From assembly GCA_014529385.2 (NCBI GenBank), contig CM043958.1, forward strand, positions 138,051,043 to 138,115,042: a stretch of 64,000 nucleotides of DNA, given 5' to 3'. This stretch comes from Adiantum capillus-veneris (Eukaryota > Streptophyta > Polypodiopsida > Polypodiales > Pteridaceae). The position numbers and the translations under genes are program-made. Shown here piece after piece: positions 20,262 to 31,335 of this stretch (positions are counted from its first letter, which is position 1; each line of letters starts with the position of its first letter). A model generated the notes under the pieces. The model made no database searches. It was not told where the DNA came from and saw only the letters and a list, made by a program, of their open reading frames with translations.

Positions 20262-20648
20262 ATGGAGACTTGGTGTTCAAGATGCAAATCCAAGGACCAT
20301 ATCTCCACTGAATGTCCACAATGTACCTACTACAAGGCCTTTGGTCACCTATGGATTAATTGTGGAATCAGAATTCACCACTTTAAGAAAGGAAAAGATA
20401 TGTCAGTTGTTGCCTACATTGAACCAATGAAGGTAGAACCAGTCAAGGTAGCTCAAGAGGAGAGACGAGGTACCAGTGGTGTTGGTGAGGGACGTGGCAG
20501 ATACCAACCAAGAATGGGCAGAGACAGAGGAAGAGGCAATTTCCAGAACAGGAGCATGAATTGCTATACTTGTGGGAAGTATGGTCATTTTGAAGCACAA
20601 TGTCCAGATGCACCTATAACGACTACTACTGAGGCTAAGGCACCATAG
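20262..20648 (+). CDS. Gypsy-2 nucleocapsid region with two CCHC knuckles
   Basis: An open stretch of 128 codons with CSRCKSKDHISTEC and CYTCGKYGHFEAQC, both exact C-x2-C-x4-H-x4-C retroviral-type knuckles, linked by an RG-rich basic segment (GRGRYQPRMGRDRGRGNF). This is the RNA-binding C-terminus of Gag and is intact as a fragment although the upstream gag is broken. Confidence 0.8.
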   Translation: METWCSRCKSKDHISTECPQCTYYKAFGHLWINCGIRIHHFKKGKDMSVVAYIEPMKVEPVKVAQEERRGTSGVGEGRGRYQPRMGRDRGRGNFQNRSMNCYTCGKYGHFEAQCPDAPITTTTEAKAP

Positions 20649-20855
20649 CCAGTCCCAGTCAGGGTAGTTACCAGGAGAAAGGGAGTAGTCATTTAAGAAA
20701 TCCCAGACACTTCGGAAGCACCAGTCAATCCTAACAGCAGCAATTGGGCTCAACAAAGGGAAGTTTGGAAGTCCAAAGGTAAAGAGAAGGTGGTAGATGA
20801 GTGGCAAGAGTAGAGGGAACTAGCAGCTAAAACCACCGAGGATTTAGCTAAGAAG

Positions 20856-21749
20856 TTGCCAGAGCAGCCAGAAAGTTTCAAAGCTAGAGTCATTCAGAAG
20901 ATACCAGCCCAATCGACTGATAAAGCTCAATCAGTACCGGCCATGATCGAGACCATGCTGGCTGTGGTACATGGACTAGCTGATGAAATGGGAGTGGATA
21001 GAAAGAGTAGAAGCACTGAAAAAGAAGAATGGAAGTGTGAAGATACCAGTTCTTCAAGATCTGACAATCAGTCTGACCAAGAGAGAGAAGAAATTCATGG
21101 GAAAATTTGTGATAGAATTCAGAAGCTGACTGTAGAGCTGGAGGATATAAGAAAAACCTTGCTTGAGGTGGCCAACTTTATCAGACAGCGCAGGAAAGCT
21201 GAGGCAGAGGCCAGAACAGTGGACCTGGCGGCTATCCGAGATGATGAAGTTCCACTTATTCAGGTAGAGTACAAGGTCAGGAAGCAGTGGGAACCTCTCT
21301 CAAGCGTTATCCTGGATGGAGGGGCAGGAGTCAACATAATGGGAGCCCATCTTCAGCAAAGAATGGGTATCACCAATATGAAACCACCACCATTCAAAGT
21401 ATGGATGGCAGATCATACAGTAGTACAGGCGACAGGTATGATTGAAAACATGCAGATAAGAGTTGGGAGTGAGAAATTCAAAACCAGTTTCCTAGTCTTG
21501 GATAGGCATGGAGCATATGGGATGCTACTAGGGCGCCCATGGTTGAGAACAACACATGCTATTCATGACTATGCAAACCAAACTTTGACCATAGAAGGGG
21601 CCAGTGGTAGAATCCAAATCCAGACCAACAATACCAGGATCTGGAAAAAGGAACTGAGGAAGAAGGAGTTATGTCAAAAGTATAGAGCCAAGAAGATCGA
21701 GCGAATGCTAGCGGCTATGAACATATTTCCTTTGAAGAAATTGACTTGA
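20856..21749 (+). CDS. Gypsy-2 aspartic protease region
   Basis: About 297 codons. After a charged N-terminal half comes the retropepsin core: VILDGGAGVNIM (active-site Asp, with Gly where Ser/Thr is usual), then MADHTVVQATG and MLLGRPWL, the hydrophobic-hydrophobic-Gly-Arg motif near the end of retropepsins. In a complete element the reverse transcriptase would follow. Here the sequence passes within about 90 bp to RNase H. Confidence 0.8.
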   Translation: MPEQPESFKARVIQKIPAQSTDKAQSVPAMIETMLAVVHGLADEMGVDRKSRSTEKEEWKCEDTSSSRSDNQSDQEREEIHGKICDRIQKLTVELEDIRKTLLEVANFIRQRRKAEAEARTVDLAAIRDDEVPLIQVEYKVRKQWEPLSSVILDGGAGVNIMGAHLQQRMGITNMKPPPFKVWMADHTVVQATGMIENMQIRVGSEKFKTSFLVLDRHGAYGMLLGRPWLRTTHAIHDYANQTLTIEGASGRIQIQTNNTRIWKKELRKKELCQKYRAKKIERMLAAMNIFPLKKLT

Positions 21750-21824
21750 ATGCAGTCTTGCTGAACAAAGAACAAGTTGACAAGCAGAAGAGACGATTCC
21801 ATGATCAGTTTACAAGACCACTTA

Positions 21825-23529
21825 TTGATATGTCGTAGATTCAGTCAGGCTGAGCAAGGCTATAGGGTGAAAGCATGTTAACCTGTCGCGCTTTTTGTGC
21901 TAGTTAGCAGTTTCAAGTTAGCACATCTTCGAAAATTTGGGCGTCCGGTAAATTTTTTACAAATAATATCAAAATTTGTTGGAGGTTGTACATTTGGATT
22001 CCTTGTTTCAAGTGCTTTCTATTGATATATCATATGTCATAGATCTTGGAGATGTAGCTCAAGCTATTGTACTAGTTAGCATATGTCAAAATTGTGCTAG
22101 TTAGCATTGTCTGGGACATGAAAAAGCATGACAAGTTAACATGCTTTCACCCTATACGACTACTGAGAGAGAAGCCCTTGGAATGGTTTTTAGTGCTACA
22201 AAGTTCAAGCATTACCTGTTGGGAAAGTTATTCCATTTTTATGTGGACCATCAAGCTCTTCTGTTTTTGATTAGCAAAGTAATTATTCAAGGCAGGCTGA
22301 TAAGATGGATGATGTTCCTTATGGAATTTGAATTCAGAATTTTCCATAAGCCTGGCCGAAACCATTGTGGAGCTGATTTTCTTTCAAGAAGTACGGAAGG
22401 ATATTCAGAATCACCCTTGAGAGATGAACCAGTGGATGTTGATTTATTTCAATTACAGGCAGAAGAATCAGTGGATCCTGAATGGTATGATATTTATCAA
22501 TTCCTTTCCCAAGGTGCCTTTCCAGAGGATTGGAAGCAGAATCAGAAGAAAGCTCTGATCATAAAAAGCCTGAAATTTACTATCATAGGAGGATTACTTT
22601 ATCGATTGGGTGTTGATGGTATACTTCGACGATGTGTCCCTATGGAAGAAAGAATGCAAGTAATTTCAGAAGCGCATAATGGTGAGTTTGATGGACACTT
22701 TTCCAACGAAGCAACCTATAAGAAGATTCTGCAAGCTGGTCTGTGGTGGCAAACACTGATTGTTGATGTCAGAAGTTTTTGTAAAACTTGTGACATATGC
22801 CAAAGAATGGATCGACCAACAACTGCAGATATGACTCCCTTGATGCTAGTACAACCACTGAGAGTATTCATGAAATGGGGACTGGATTTTATGGGACCTT
22901 TTAAGAAGGTTACTCCAAGGAAGAACAAGTACATAGTAATGGCTACTTGTTATGTTACCAAGTGGGTTGAAGCTAAGGCTCTTTCTGACAACACAGCCAA
23001 GTCAACTGCAAGGTTTCTATTTGAGAATATTGTCTGCCGATATGGATGTCCAGTAGAGATTGTGATCGATCAAGGAACACATTTTATCAATGACATTATG
23101 GAAATCTTATTGGATATGCTTTCAGTCAAGCATCAGAAATCTACTCCTTACTATCCCAGATGCAATGGACAGGATGAAAGTAACAATAAGACAATAAAGA
23201 ATATTCTCACTAAGGTGGTGCAAAAGAAACCAGACCAGTGGGATTTGAAACTTCAGACTGCTCTATGGGCTTATAGGACAGCTTATAAGGTAACTACTGG
23301 AATGACACCATTCAGAATGGTGTATGGCACTGAAGCTTTGGTTCCTATGGAGTTTGTGATCCCCAGTCTGAGAATGGCTGTGAAGTATGGGCTAGACTTC
23401 AACCATAATCTTAAAAAGAGGCTAGATGAACTGATGCAATTAGATGAACTCAGGCAAAGGGCTATGTTGGAACAAGAAATTGTTCAACAACGAAGGAAGC
23501 ACTGGCATGCTCGCCGAATTAAAGTTTGA
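21825..23529 (+). pseudogene. Gypsy-2 RNase H (partial) and integrase
   Basis: RNase H resumes at RRFSQAEQGY, is split by a MITE, and continues TTTEREALGM, FYVDHQALLFL and KPGRNHCGADFLSR. Integrase follows: a zinc region ending CKTCDICQRMDRPT, GLDFMGPF (first Asp), VIDQGTHF (second Asp), and GQDESNNKTIKN (Glu). It ends with a long AYRTAYKVTTGMTPF segment typical of plant Gypsy integrases. The frame is open from inside the MITE to 23529. The missing part, from the start of RT to mid RNase H, is about 1.3-1.5 kb by family norm. Confidence 0.85.
21865..22152. mobile_element. 288 bp MITE in Gypsy-2 RNase H
   Basis: Ends GGGTGAAAGCATGTTAAC (left) and GTTAACATGCTTTCACCC (right), perfect inverted repeats with further imperfect pairing inward. 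It is flanked by TATA (21861-21864 and 22153-22156). Removing the MITE and one TATA restores the codons EQGY-TTTE exactly, so the TSD is 4 bp TATA, unless a TA target with chance homology was used. No coding capacity. Confidence 0.85.
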
Positions 23530-24329
23530 GAATTCTAGAAAAGAGACTTAGTGCTTCTATATCAGTCTAGACTGGGTCCAAAGAAGTCAAACTTGAAGAT
23601 TGCCTGGGCAGCACCATTTGAGGTAGACTGGGTCTTCTCCAATGGCACAGTCAGACTGAAAGATTTATCATTGTTTGTTGCCAGGAGTATATAATGGGGC
23701 AAAGATCAAGCTTTATTATTCAGAGACCAGAGAAACTGGGCCAGAACAAGGTACTAAGGAACTGGAACTTACTGATCAAGAGATACCAGAATCAGACATT
23801 TTTGGACTTTTTCATGTGCAACCAGTTCCAACTTCAGAACCAGTACCAAAAGAACCAGATCAGGCTGACCTTAGAATCAGTACCAGTATGGTCAAGCCAG
23901 ACTGGAAATCAGTCCAATATCATTGGGGACACACTTTCCAAATTTTAAGCGCCCAACAGTCAAATGGCACGCCAGTAGTAATTATTTCAAGGATGGGTCG
24001 CAGTCTTGTCCAATGCATGTCTGCCACGACAGCAACGTGCACACAAGTTTAGGAGCGGTGAGTGGTGGAGCTTTTATGGCGCGAACACGTATAACAGTCA
24101 GGAGAGTTAGCAATTTTTCTCATAAATCCCCTGCACGACTCTTTCCTCCTGTTAACCATTCGCCATCACCAAGCTCCGAGGTTTCTTCGTGCTACAGCCG
24201 CAAACCTCAACCTCTGAAGAGACGGTTGACTGTCAGCTAGCCTTGCCAGCGACACCAGGGAACGGCTTCGATACGACAAGTAAGTAATCTTCTCCTTCGC
24301 CTGTTTCATCGTCATCGTCCTCACAGTGT

Positions 24330-27300
24330 ATGGGTAGAAGGAAACGCTCAGAGAAGATGCAGGAGTCTCTTGAGGAAACCCAGGCCATAGTTGCTGTTGC
24401 AAATGCAAGCCTTCCCATTATTTTGTACAGCAAAATCCAGTGTTATGTATTCATTGATCAAGCAATGACTCTGCTACAACTCTGGGATCTTCGAGTTGTG
24501 TTGCAAGCTACAAGAATTTCTTTTGATGCAGACATCATCAAGCAAGTTCTTGATTTCTTCGACGCTGAAGATGGTAGTGCCATGGTAAATGGTAGGAAGG
24601 TGTCAGTGACACCAGAAGCCATAGCATTTGCATTGAGAATGCCCAACGAGCCCAAACCTTCTGTGGCAACCGCACAACAGATAAGTATAACTCTGAAGGA
24701 GGATGAAACGGCTAGACGAAAGCACAAGGCAAGCAGGATTGGAAGCTTCCACTGCTTACAGGTTTGCAGCCGAAGCAGAAAGCCTTAAAAACAACCCAAC
24801 GTATGTATCCAAAAAACTGTTTGCTATGCTGTTAGCCAAGATATTAGATCCACAGGTTTCTATTAATCTTTGTCAAATTCTCTCACACAATGTACTCCAG
24901 AAAATTGCCAAGCTAAATTCTCAAAAAAATTTCAAAGCCTGGTATGTTTGGCGATTCCTGTATTGTGCTACTGCAGCAGATGCTAATGAGCAGGTAGAGA
25001 AGGCTTGGAGTGAGAAGCCAATTTCTAAGCCGAAGAACATTGAGCTGTCCTCGGACGATGAAGAAACGGACAGTCAAACTATTTGAACAGACCTGAAAAG
25101 GAAAGCAACTGTAGAACAGGCTGGCAGTTCAAAAAAGGCAAAGACTACACTGACAAAGAGCAATGAGTTTTTGAAGCAGATAGAAAGCCAGGTCAAGACA
25201 GTTAACACTGAGAAAGCTGTAGTGAGCCAGACAGAGCAATCTGCTCATCAGACTGTGCCTAACCAGTCAGTAGCAAAAAGTGTTGTTGTTACTGGCTCCG
25301 AGAAAGATCAAGCCAAGCCAGCCACTTCTGAGAAGATAGCAGACCAGTCAGGGAACAAAGGCAAGAGCCAATTGGACAAAGGGAAAGCTCCAGTTTCCTC
25401 AACACTACCAGGTGGAGTTCCTACTGCAAATATTGGAAACATCCTGCAACTGGTAAAACAGGACAAGTTGCAGCAAATGCAGACTAAACAATTGAAAGGG
25501 CATCTTATGCTAAGCAAAGCTGATTATGCAACTTTACCCTACATAGCTCCAGTGGCAATATATGAGCCTACTGATTCTGATCCAACCACAGTCAAAGACA
25601 GATGTTCAGTCCTCATACAGTCTTCTTGGAATACCATTGTCAGTTATATGGAACAACTGATGGAGGATGCTGGATCAGAAGATGAAGTGAAAAAGCTCAA
25701 AGCTGATTTGACAAAGGCACAAGATCAAATTGAAAAGCTCCAGAAAGCCCGGGAAGAGTAGAACATACAACACAGGGTACTGGAAGCTCATTCAAAAAGG
25801 ACTAATGAGTTGCTAAACAAAAACTTAGCTAAGGTTGAGTCTGCAATAATGATCATAAAAAATCAATGAAATGAAGCACTGAGAGCTACAAAGCGGGCTG
25901 AAACAATGCTCAGGATGAAGCGGACGGAATTCAAAAACCTGTTAATGCGCCATACTGCTCTGAAGGCCTCTTTGACTGGAAGATACATCTATAACAGCTT
26001 GGCTAAAATTTTAAATTCATCCGGCAATGCTGTTTTTAATCTAGAGAATATAAAGTCCTTGATGGAAAGTATGCAGAGTGATTTGCAGGACAAGGTGACT
26101 GAGTATAATAATGCTCTGATGAATCAAGCTATATTAGATTATATTGAGCAGCAGACTTCTCCGGCTGAGGAAGAAGAAGACTAGGAAGATGAAGCTGATC
26201 AGGAGGAGGATGATCAAGAATTTGGGCATACAAAGGATGATGATGATGCCCCACCACCATCTCCACCTCAAGGATCTGGTACTGGGGGCACAGGGCCAAC
26301 TAAAGGAGGCCAGTCACAGCCAGACCAGCCAGGCCAGAATGAGGGCCAGGAGGAAGGACAGGCTGAAGGGCACTAGTCAGGTAACCAGCAGACTGAAGAG
26401 CAACAGCCCAGTCACACTGGGAATCAACCAACAGATCAGTCCCAACTCAGCAGAGATGCTAAAGGGAAAATGAAAGTGCAGGATGAGGGACCAGTTGTTG
26501 ATCATCAACATTCACTGCAGCTCATTACCTTGAATAGGCAATTGAGACATCAATAGGCCTCCATAACCAGACAGTATCTGGAGGATAATGATCTCTTGTC
26601 TGACTTGGAAAGATTTCAAAGACTATATGTGGGAGCCAGGGAAATGGTAGAACATTGAAAATCAGCAGCTTTCCATGATAAAGAAGCTTGCCGACTACCT
26701 ACGCATCCCAGTACAGTCCAACTACTGGAACGAGTTCCTAAATGGATTCAATGCTGATGTAAGAGTGGTAAACCCTCACTAGCAAAGGCAGCCTACTGCA
26801 GATTGTCGCTCCCTAGCCCTGGCCAGAACTGAAATTCTGTTGGGTAACAAACCAACTTACCGATGTAAGAAGGAATGTTAGGGTACGGCTCAAGGAAGTT
26901 TTGGTGCAAATGCAAACTGCCAAAGGTGTTTTGGATCAGAGAGTCAAAGCCATTCTTGAGGACTAGATAGCCACTAGCAGAGGACCTCAGACGAGAATGT
27001 CAGTCAGAGCACAGGAAACTGCTCTTCAAACATTGTTCCAGCTAGTGAGAATCACCAGAAAGATGATGCAGCAGGAGAACCAGGCTGTTCTCAATTTCTT
27101 AGAATTTGTGCCCGATTCTCCAGTTCTCTTGTATGCTATTCTAGCAAGAGAAACATAGCTGCCAAGATTCTTTCCAGCACTGTATCCTCAACATCCAGAA
27201 CCAGTTGATCATCTCACATAATTCAGAATTACTGATGAGCTTCAGGATTGGTATGAGCGATCAACTGTGAAATGGAAGACTTGGCAGACGCTGTTCAATG

Positions 27301-27818
27301 ATGCTCTACAAATCAATGACATTCAGGCACTGAAAGAGGAGATGCATAGGATCCAACTGTGTATGGGCCAGTGGAAGATTCAAGTCAGAGGAGTGACCAG
27401 GATTACTAATCAATTACTACAACTTACGGTCAAATCTTCTAAATTGCCTGAAAAAGACATTGCAGCAAAGCCGGGTCTGGCACCATAGTACAGGGAGATG
27501 GCTGAGATTCTTTTCGAAGCTCGAGTCAAAACTAATCAGCCTCTTCCAGAAGGATGGATCCATACAGCTTCGCATTATCATAAGCTGGCCAGAACCAGAC
27601 TGAGCAAGGGCAGGCGTACACTCCATGATCCTGACACCAAAACCTATCATTCCCTCATGCCTTATGAAGTAGAGATGACCACCGATTGGCGGGATCATCT
27701 TGAGGAGGAGGCCATTTACCGATTGATTCAGAAGGAGAATGCTGGTACTGGGACTTCTCAGGCGCCATCCAAGTCAAAGGGAAAACGAAAGACGGTCCAA
27801 TGGAAGGATACTGGGTAG
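24330..27818 (+). pseudogene. Gypsy-2 additional ORF region downstream of integrase
   Basis: Several open pieces separated by stops: 24330-24788 (contains ATRISFDADIIKQVLDFFD and EAIAFALRMPNE), 24703-25086 (NPTYVSKKLFAMLLAKIL), 25171-25761 (Lys/Gln-rich, coiled-coil end), 25906-26184, 27267-27488 and 27498-27818. The first part resembles the 'plant transposon protein' domain often found as an extra ORF in Tat/Athila elements. The product is unknown. A diverged copy of the first two pieces lies at 39690-40330 in the same window. Confidence 0.6.
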
Positions 27819-27864
27819 TTCCATCTCACAATTCAGTGCCGACTTTTCTCCTCAGTAGGCAGGT

Positions 27865-27985
27865 GGAGATGACAGCTCTACCTTGGCCTGATGAAAGCTC
27901 CACCTTGGCCTGGTGAGAGCTCCACCTTGGCCTTTTCAGCTGCCTCTCGCAATCCTTGGCCTTTTCAACTGCCTACTCGCAATCT
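27865..27985 (+). repeat. Short tandem repeats before the Gypsy-2 3' LTR
   Basis: 'agctccaccttggcctg' and similar units are repeated three to four times, followed by paired 'ctcgcaatc' stretches. Probably untranslated. Confidence 0.6.
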
Positions 27986-28110
27986 TTTTATGGCCATTTT
28001 GTCAGTGGTCAAGCCAGATTCCCAACATCAGAACCAGACGATGGATTTTTTAGTCTCACATCAGAATCAGACACGGGAATTTTTCAAAAATTGGAATCTT
28101 GCCAAAATTC

Positions 28111-28127
28111 AAGAAAGAAGGGAAGGA
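28111..28127 (+). other. Gypsy-2 polypurine tract
   Basis: AAGAAAGAAGGGAAGGA lies directly before the TG of the 3' LTR. Confidence 0.8.
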
Positions 28128-28611
28128 TGTCGACGGCTAGATAGTTCACTGTGTGGGAACGTCTTCTTAGAGGATGGGCAGCGAATTACTTAGTAGTTAC
28201 TATGGTAATTACTACAGTAAACCCGAAGTGTATAAATAGGGCCCATTACATTGTAATCGGGTTGGAAATTATTATCATTTGGGTTAGCGCCTTGGCTATA
28301 CTTGTACTTGAGGATCATTGGCAGTATTGTCGGCTGTACTTTCTCTCTGTAAATCATATTCTCAGTAATCTTGATTTGTAATCCCAATCATGGCATATAT
28401 TCCAGTTATACTTACTTCTCATCCAGTCTTCTGAATCTGAATCTGAATATGAACCTTATTTCAGTACATAAGTCTGACTCTTATTTCAGTATCCAAATTC
28501 CAGTCTAGTCTCTGATTCCTGTCCAGTCTGTTGTCTGAAATCTTCATACACTAGTAGCAGAAATCTTCCAACACTGGAATTAGCTGTCTCAAGAGATCAA
28601 CTCCAATTCCA
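28128..28611 (+). repeat. Gypsy-2 3' LTR
   Basis: 484 bp, TGTCGACGG...CAATTCCA, followed by the TSD CTTTG (28612-28616). Confidence 0.9.
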
Positions 28612-28616
28612 CTTTG

Positions 28617-29962
28617 TATTATGGTTTCTCTCATCAAGAGAGACATTTTACAATACAATCCTTTGTGTTCCTTCAATACTAGCTAGTGCAATGAAGATGG
28701 AAACTTCAAGCACTAAGAAAAACACTTATCAAACACAACATCAGTTCCGTCACGGTCTCAGACCCAAGATCTCACACACCTTCGAAGATGGTGAGAGCTA
28801 GCGGGGTATGAGAGTAGATTGAGAGGAAGAAGGAGTATTCTTACGAGAAAGATGTCATCTCCTCACATAATCACTCATATTAACATAGCTTAGCTTAGTC
28901 ATTAGCATGGTAGAGGAGATGAGCATGCATTGAAGCTTGGCTCTGGGTTGGATTTGCATCACAAAGCCAAGAGTTCTTGGTGTAGGCCTCCCTTCTCACA
29001 AGCTTGGAGTAGGTGGTAAGCTTTCCAATAAAGCTTGAAAAGGAGAGAGAGAGAGTCTTTTTGCTTCACACATTGATGGCATGAGTGTGTAAGTGAATAA
29101 TGCCTTTGAAAACTTAGTCCCTTCTCTGTCTTGGTCGACCCCCCTTGCTATTTGCTCATGCTCACATCCTATTTAACCTCCCCAGCCTCAGCCAATGGAA
29201 ATTAAGCAGCGTAAGTGATAGCCTTCTGACATGTGTCCCCCTCTCCCCTTTAGTGAGAGCTTTAGGTAATTAATAAATGCAAATAAACTCTCATTGGACC
29301 CCTTTGCCTCTTGGCCAATCGGAATCAGGCAAGCCATTGGGCTATTGAATGCTCATTGGACCCCTTGGGAGACTGTCCGATAGTCTTCTAGAGAGCTTAA
29401 TTCTTATTGGTTTTTTTATTAAGTGTTTTTAAATTAATTAAACTAGATTTACTCTAGCCTTATTTTTATTGGTCCACCTCTAAGGTCATCCAATAGGATC
29501 TAAACACCTTGTGGGCATCTGGGCTAGGGCGCTAACATGTGTCCCTCATTCCCTTTGTGTAAAGGGAGCTTGTGTGTGTGAGAGAGTTTCTCTCTCATCT
29601 TTTGCAACTAGGGCTCGCCCCCTCCTATGTAGGGATGCATGAAGACTTTTGGGACACACATAAAACATCCAATTTCCCTAATGTTTGACCTTTGGACACA
29701 ACCTTTGAATTTTGAAACCTTAGCATTTTGGAAGTCTTAATGTGCTGAACCCTAAGGTCTTTGGAGCCCATTGTTGCACATGGCTCTTTTGCAGATGGCC
29801 CCCCTTTGGATCCCTATTTTCCCTCCTTTGGATTCGTACTCTGGCCGGTCTGCCAGCTTAACCAATATTCTAGCTTTTTCTCCCCTACCACTTCCCCATA
29901 TTAAATGATCAATTTAACATGAGAAAATCATTTAAGAGAATTAGATATTAGTTTTTATGACA
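28617..29962 (-). repeat. Gypsy-1 right LTR (5' LTR), second part
   Basis: Continues from 18589 and matches 1793-3147 of the left LTR, ending at ATGACA. Confidence 0.9.
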
Positions 29963-30842
29963 AAAAGTGTCTTGTTTTTTTTAATGAATGTTTGCAGTCG
30001 ATTCTCATAGTTTATTGCATTTTGTTTGGAACACGACAACTTGGAGTCTGTTTTTTTAGTTTCAAATGTGCAAAACATTTTCTATTGACATGTTACAAGT
30101 CCATGAGGACTTATAGGCCTAGAAGAAAAAGGATTCCACTTCTCCTCCACTTATCCCAAATGGGAAAAGATAGAGCAGGGTATTGAAAATTGAACTTAGT
30201 TCTATTGTGCTTAAGATCATATATGCAAAATGGTGAGTTATGCCCTAATTGGGGAAACATATGCACCTAATTGAGGATAATACAAATTCTCTGGAGCACT
30301 ATTAGATTGTGCAAGACTTGACACATTATTTAGTTATGCTTTCCACACACATTCAAAAGTTTCATGTTCTTATGGAGTAAGAGGCACGTCAAAAGGAATA
30401 AATTTTTATTGGATATTGATTTGTATACAACAAGAACTTGGATCAACTGTAAAAAATATCTCATGACTTGAATGGGAACAATATCGTAATCTTTAATGAT
30501 GCCCTGGGAGTATGCTTGGAACTTACTTGAATTTCCCATATTTTGGAATCAATTAGCATAGGAACTAATTATTTTTTATGGAGAACAATTAGTGCATGGT
30601 TACTTGGATGCATTTTTGTAAAGGACAAGTGAAAGTATACTTGCGGTACTCTAGTAAATTAAGTAGCTTGAAATTGAGAAACATGGTATGTGCTAGAGCA
30701 ATACATGAAAAAACACAATGTTTAACGAATCATATGTGTTCATTGAGCCATTTTTTACCACATTTATGAGGGCCTTTTTCTTTTCTTAAAGATGGATTGG
30801 AACAACATAGAGGTCATGTTAAAAATTGTATCACTTTTTATT

Positions 30843-30855
30843 NNNNNNNNNNNNN
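30843..30855. other. Assembly gap of 13 N
   Basis: Thirteen undetermined bases; the true gap length is unknown. Confidence 1.
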
Positions 30856-31269
30856 GGGATGGGTGGTGGAAAACAGAGGAGGAGAGGGAGGTCGATGAAT
30901 ATAATCAATCAAAGTCCAACGGCTGCATAGTCTTAGCGAGGATTGATTGTCATTCATGATGATGAAGATGAATGAGATGGAGGATGACGAACTCGAAGAT
31001 GATGAAGGCAATGCATCCATAGACGCCAATTCGTTTCTCTCTTTATTGATTTAGGAGCCATGGGCTTAGAATTGGGTGATGCTTCATGTAGAGATCTTTT
31101 GGAAGATGATTCGTAAACAGTTTGCAATTATGAAGTTTTTTGGTCGTGTGTAATCCATTCAGCTCTCTCTCCCCCTCTTCCTCTCTTTAGATTTGAGAAT
31201 ATGCTCAATTATGTTAATCAATATGCTCAATTATGTGGAATCTTGTATCCCCCGCCTCCTTCTCCCCCC

Positions 31270-31279
31270 CCTCTCTCTC

Positions 31280-31335
<56 letters not shown>
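31270..31335. repeat. (CT)n microsatellite
   Basis: Nearly pure CT run with two short interruptions. Confidence 0.95.

Larger units (their letters stand above)
18590..28611 (+). mobile_element. Gypsy-2: Ty3/Gypsy element (Tat/Athila-like layout), RT-deleted
   Basis: A 10.02 kb LTR element inserted in the 5' LTR of Gypsy-1. TSD CTTTG occurs at 18585-18589 and 28612-28616, and the empty site survives at 1788-1792. The order is 5' LTR, gag, two zinc knuckles, protease, no reverse transcriptase, RNase H (interrupted by a MITE), integrase, then about 4.3 kb of extra coding relics downstream of integrase, then a polypurine tract and 3' LTR. The long extra region after integrase and the protease-RH-IN sequence style suggest the Tat/Athila branch; clade placement is inference. 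Confidence 0.9.
1554..29962 (-). mobile_element. Gypsy-1: Ty3/Gypsy chromovirus, nested by two later elements
   Basis: LTR retrotransposon on the minus strand. The left (3') LTR is 1554-3147. The right (5') LTR is 18401-18589 joined to 28617-29962. Both LTRs start with or near TG and end in CA in plus orientation. A PBS complementary to initiator tRNA-Met adjoins the right LTR and a polypurine tract adjoins the left one. Flanks are AAAAA on the left and AAAAG on the right, a probable 5 bp target duplication with one change. Read on the minus strand the order is gag (17986 to 16885), zinc knuckle, protease, reverse transcriptase and RNase H (16851 to 14616), then the RNase H end, integrase and a probable chromodomain (5054 to 3490). 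Removing the two insertions leaves about 8.8 kb, a normal size for a chromovirus. Many stops and frameshifts mark it as inactive. Confidence 0.9.

Noticed and set aside
22141-22160. ATG at 22141 as the natural start of the integrase polyprotein
   Set aside because: The codon lies in the right end of the MITE; the native frame comes from upstream RNase H.
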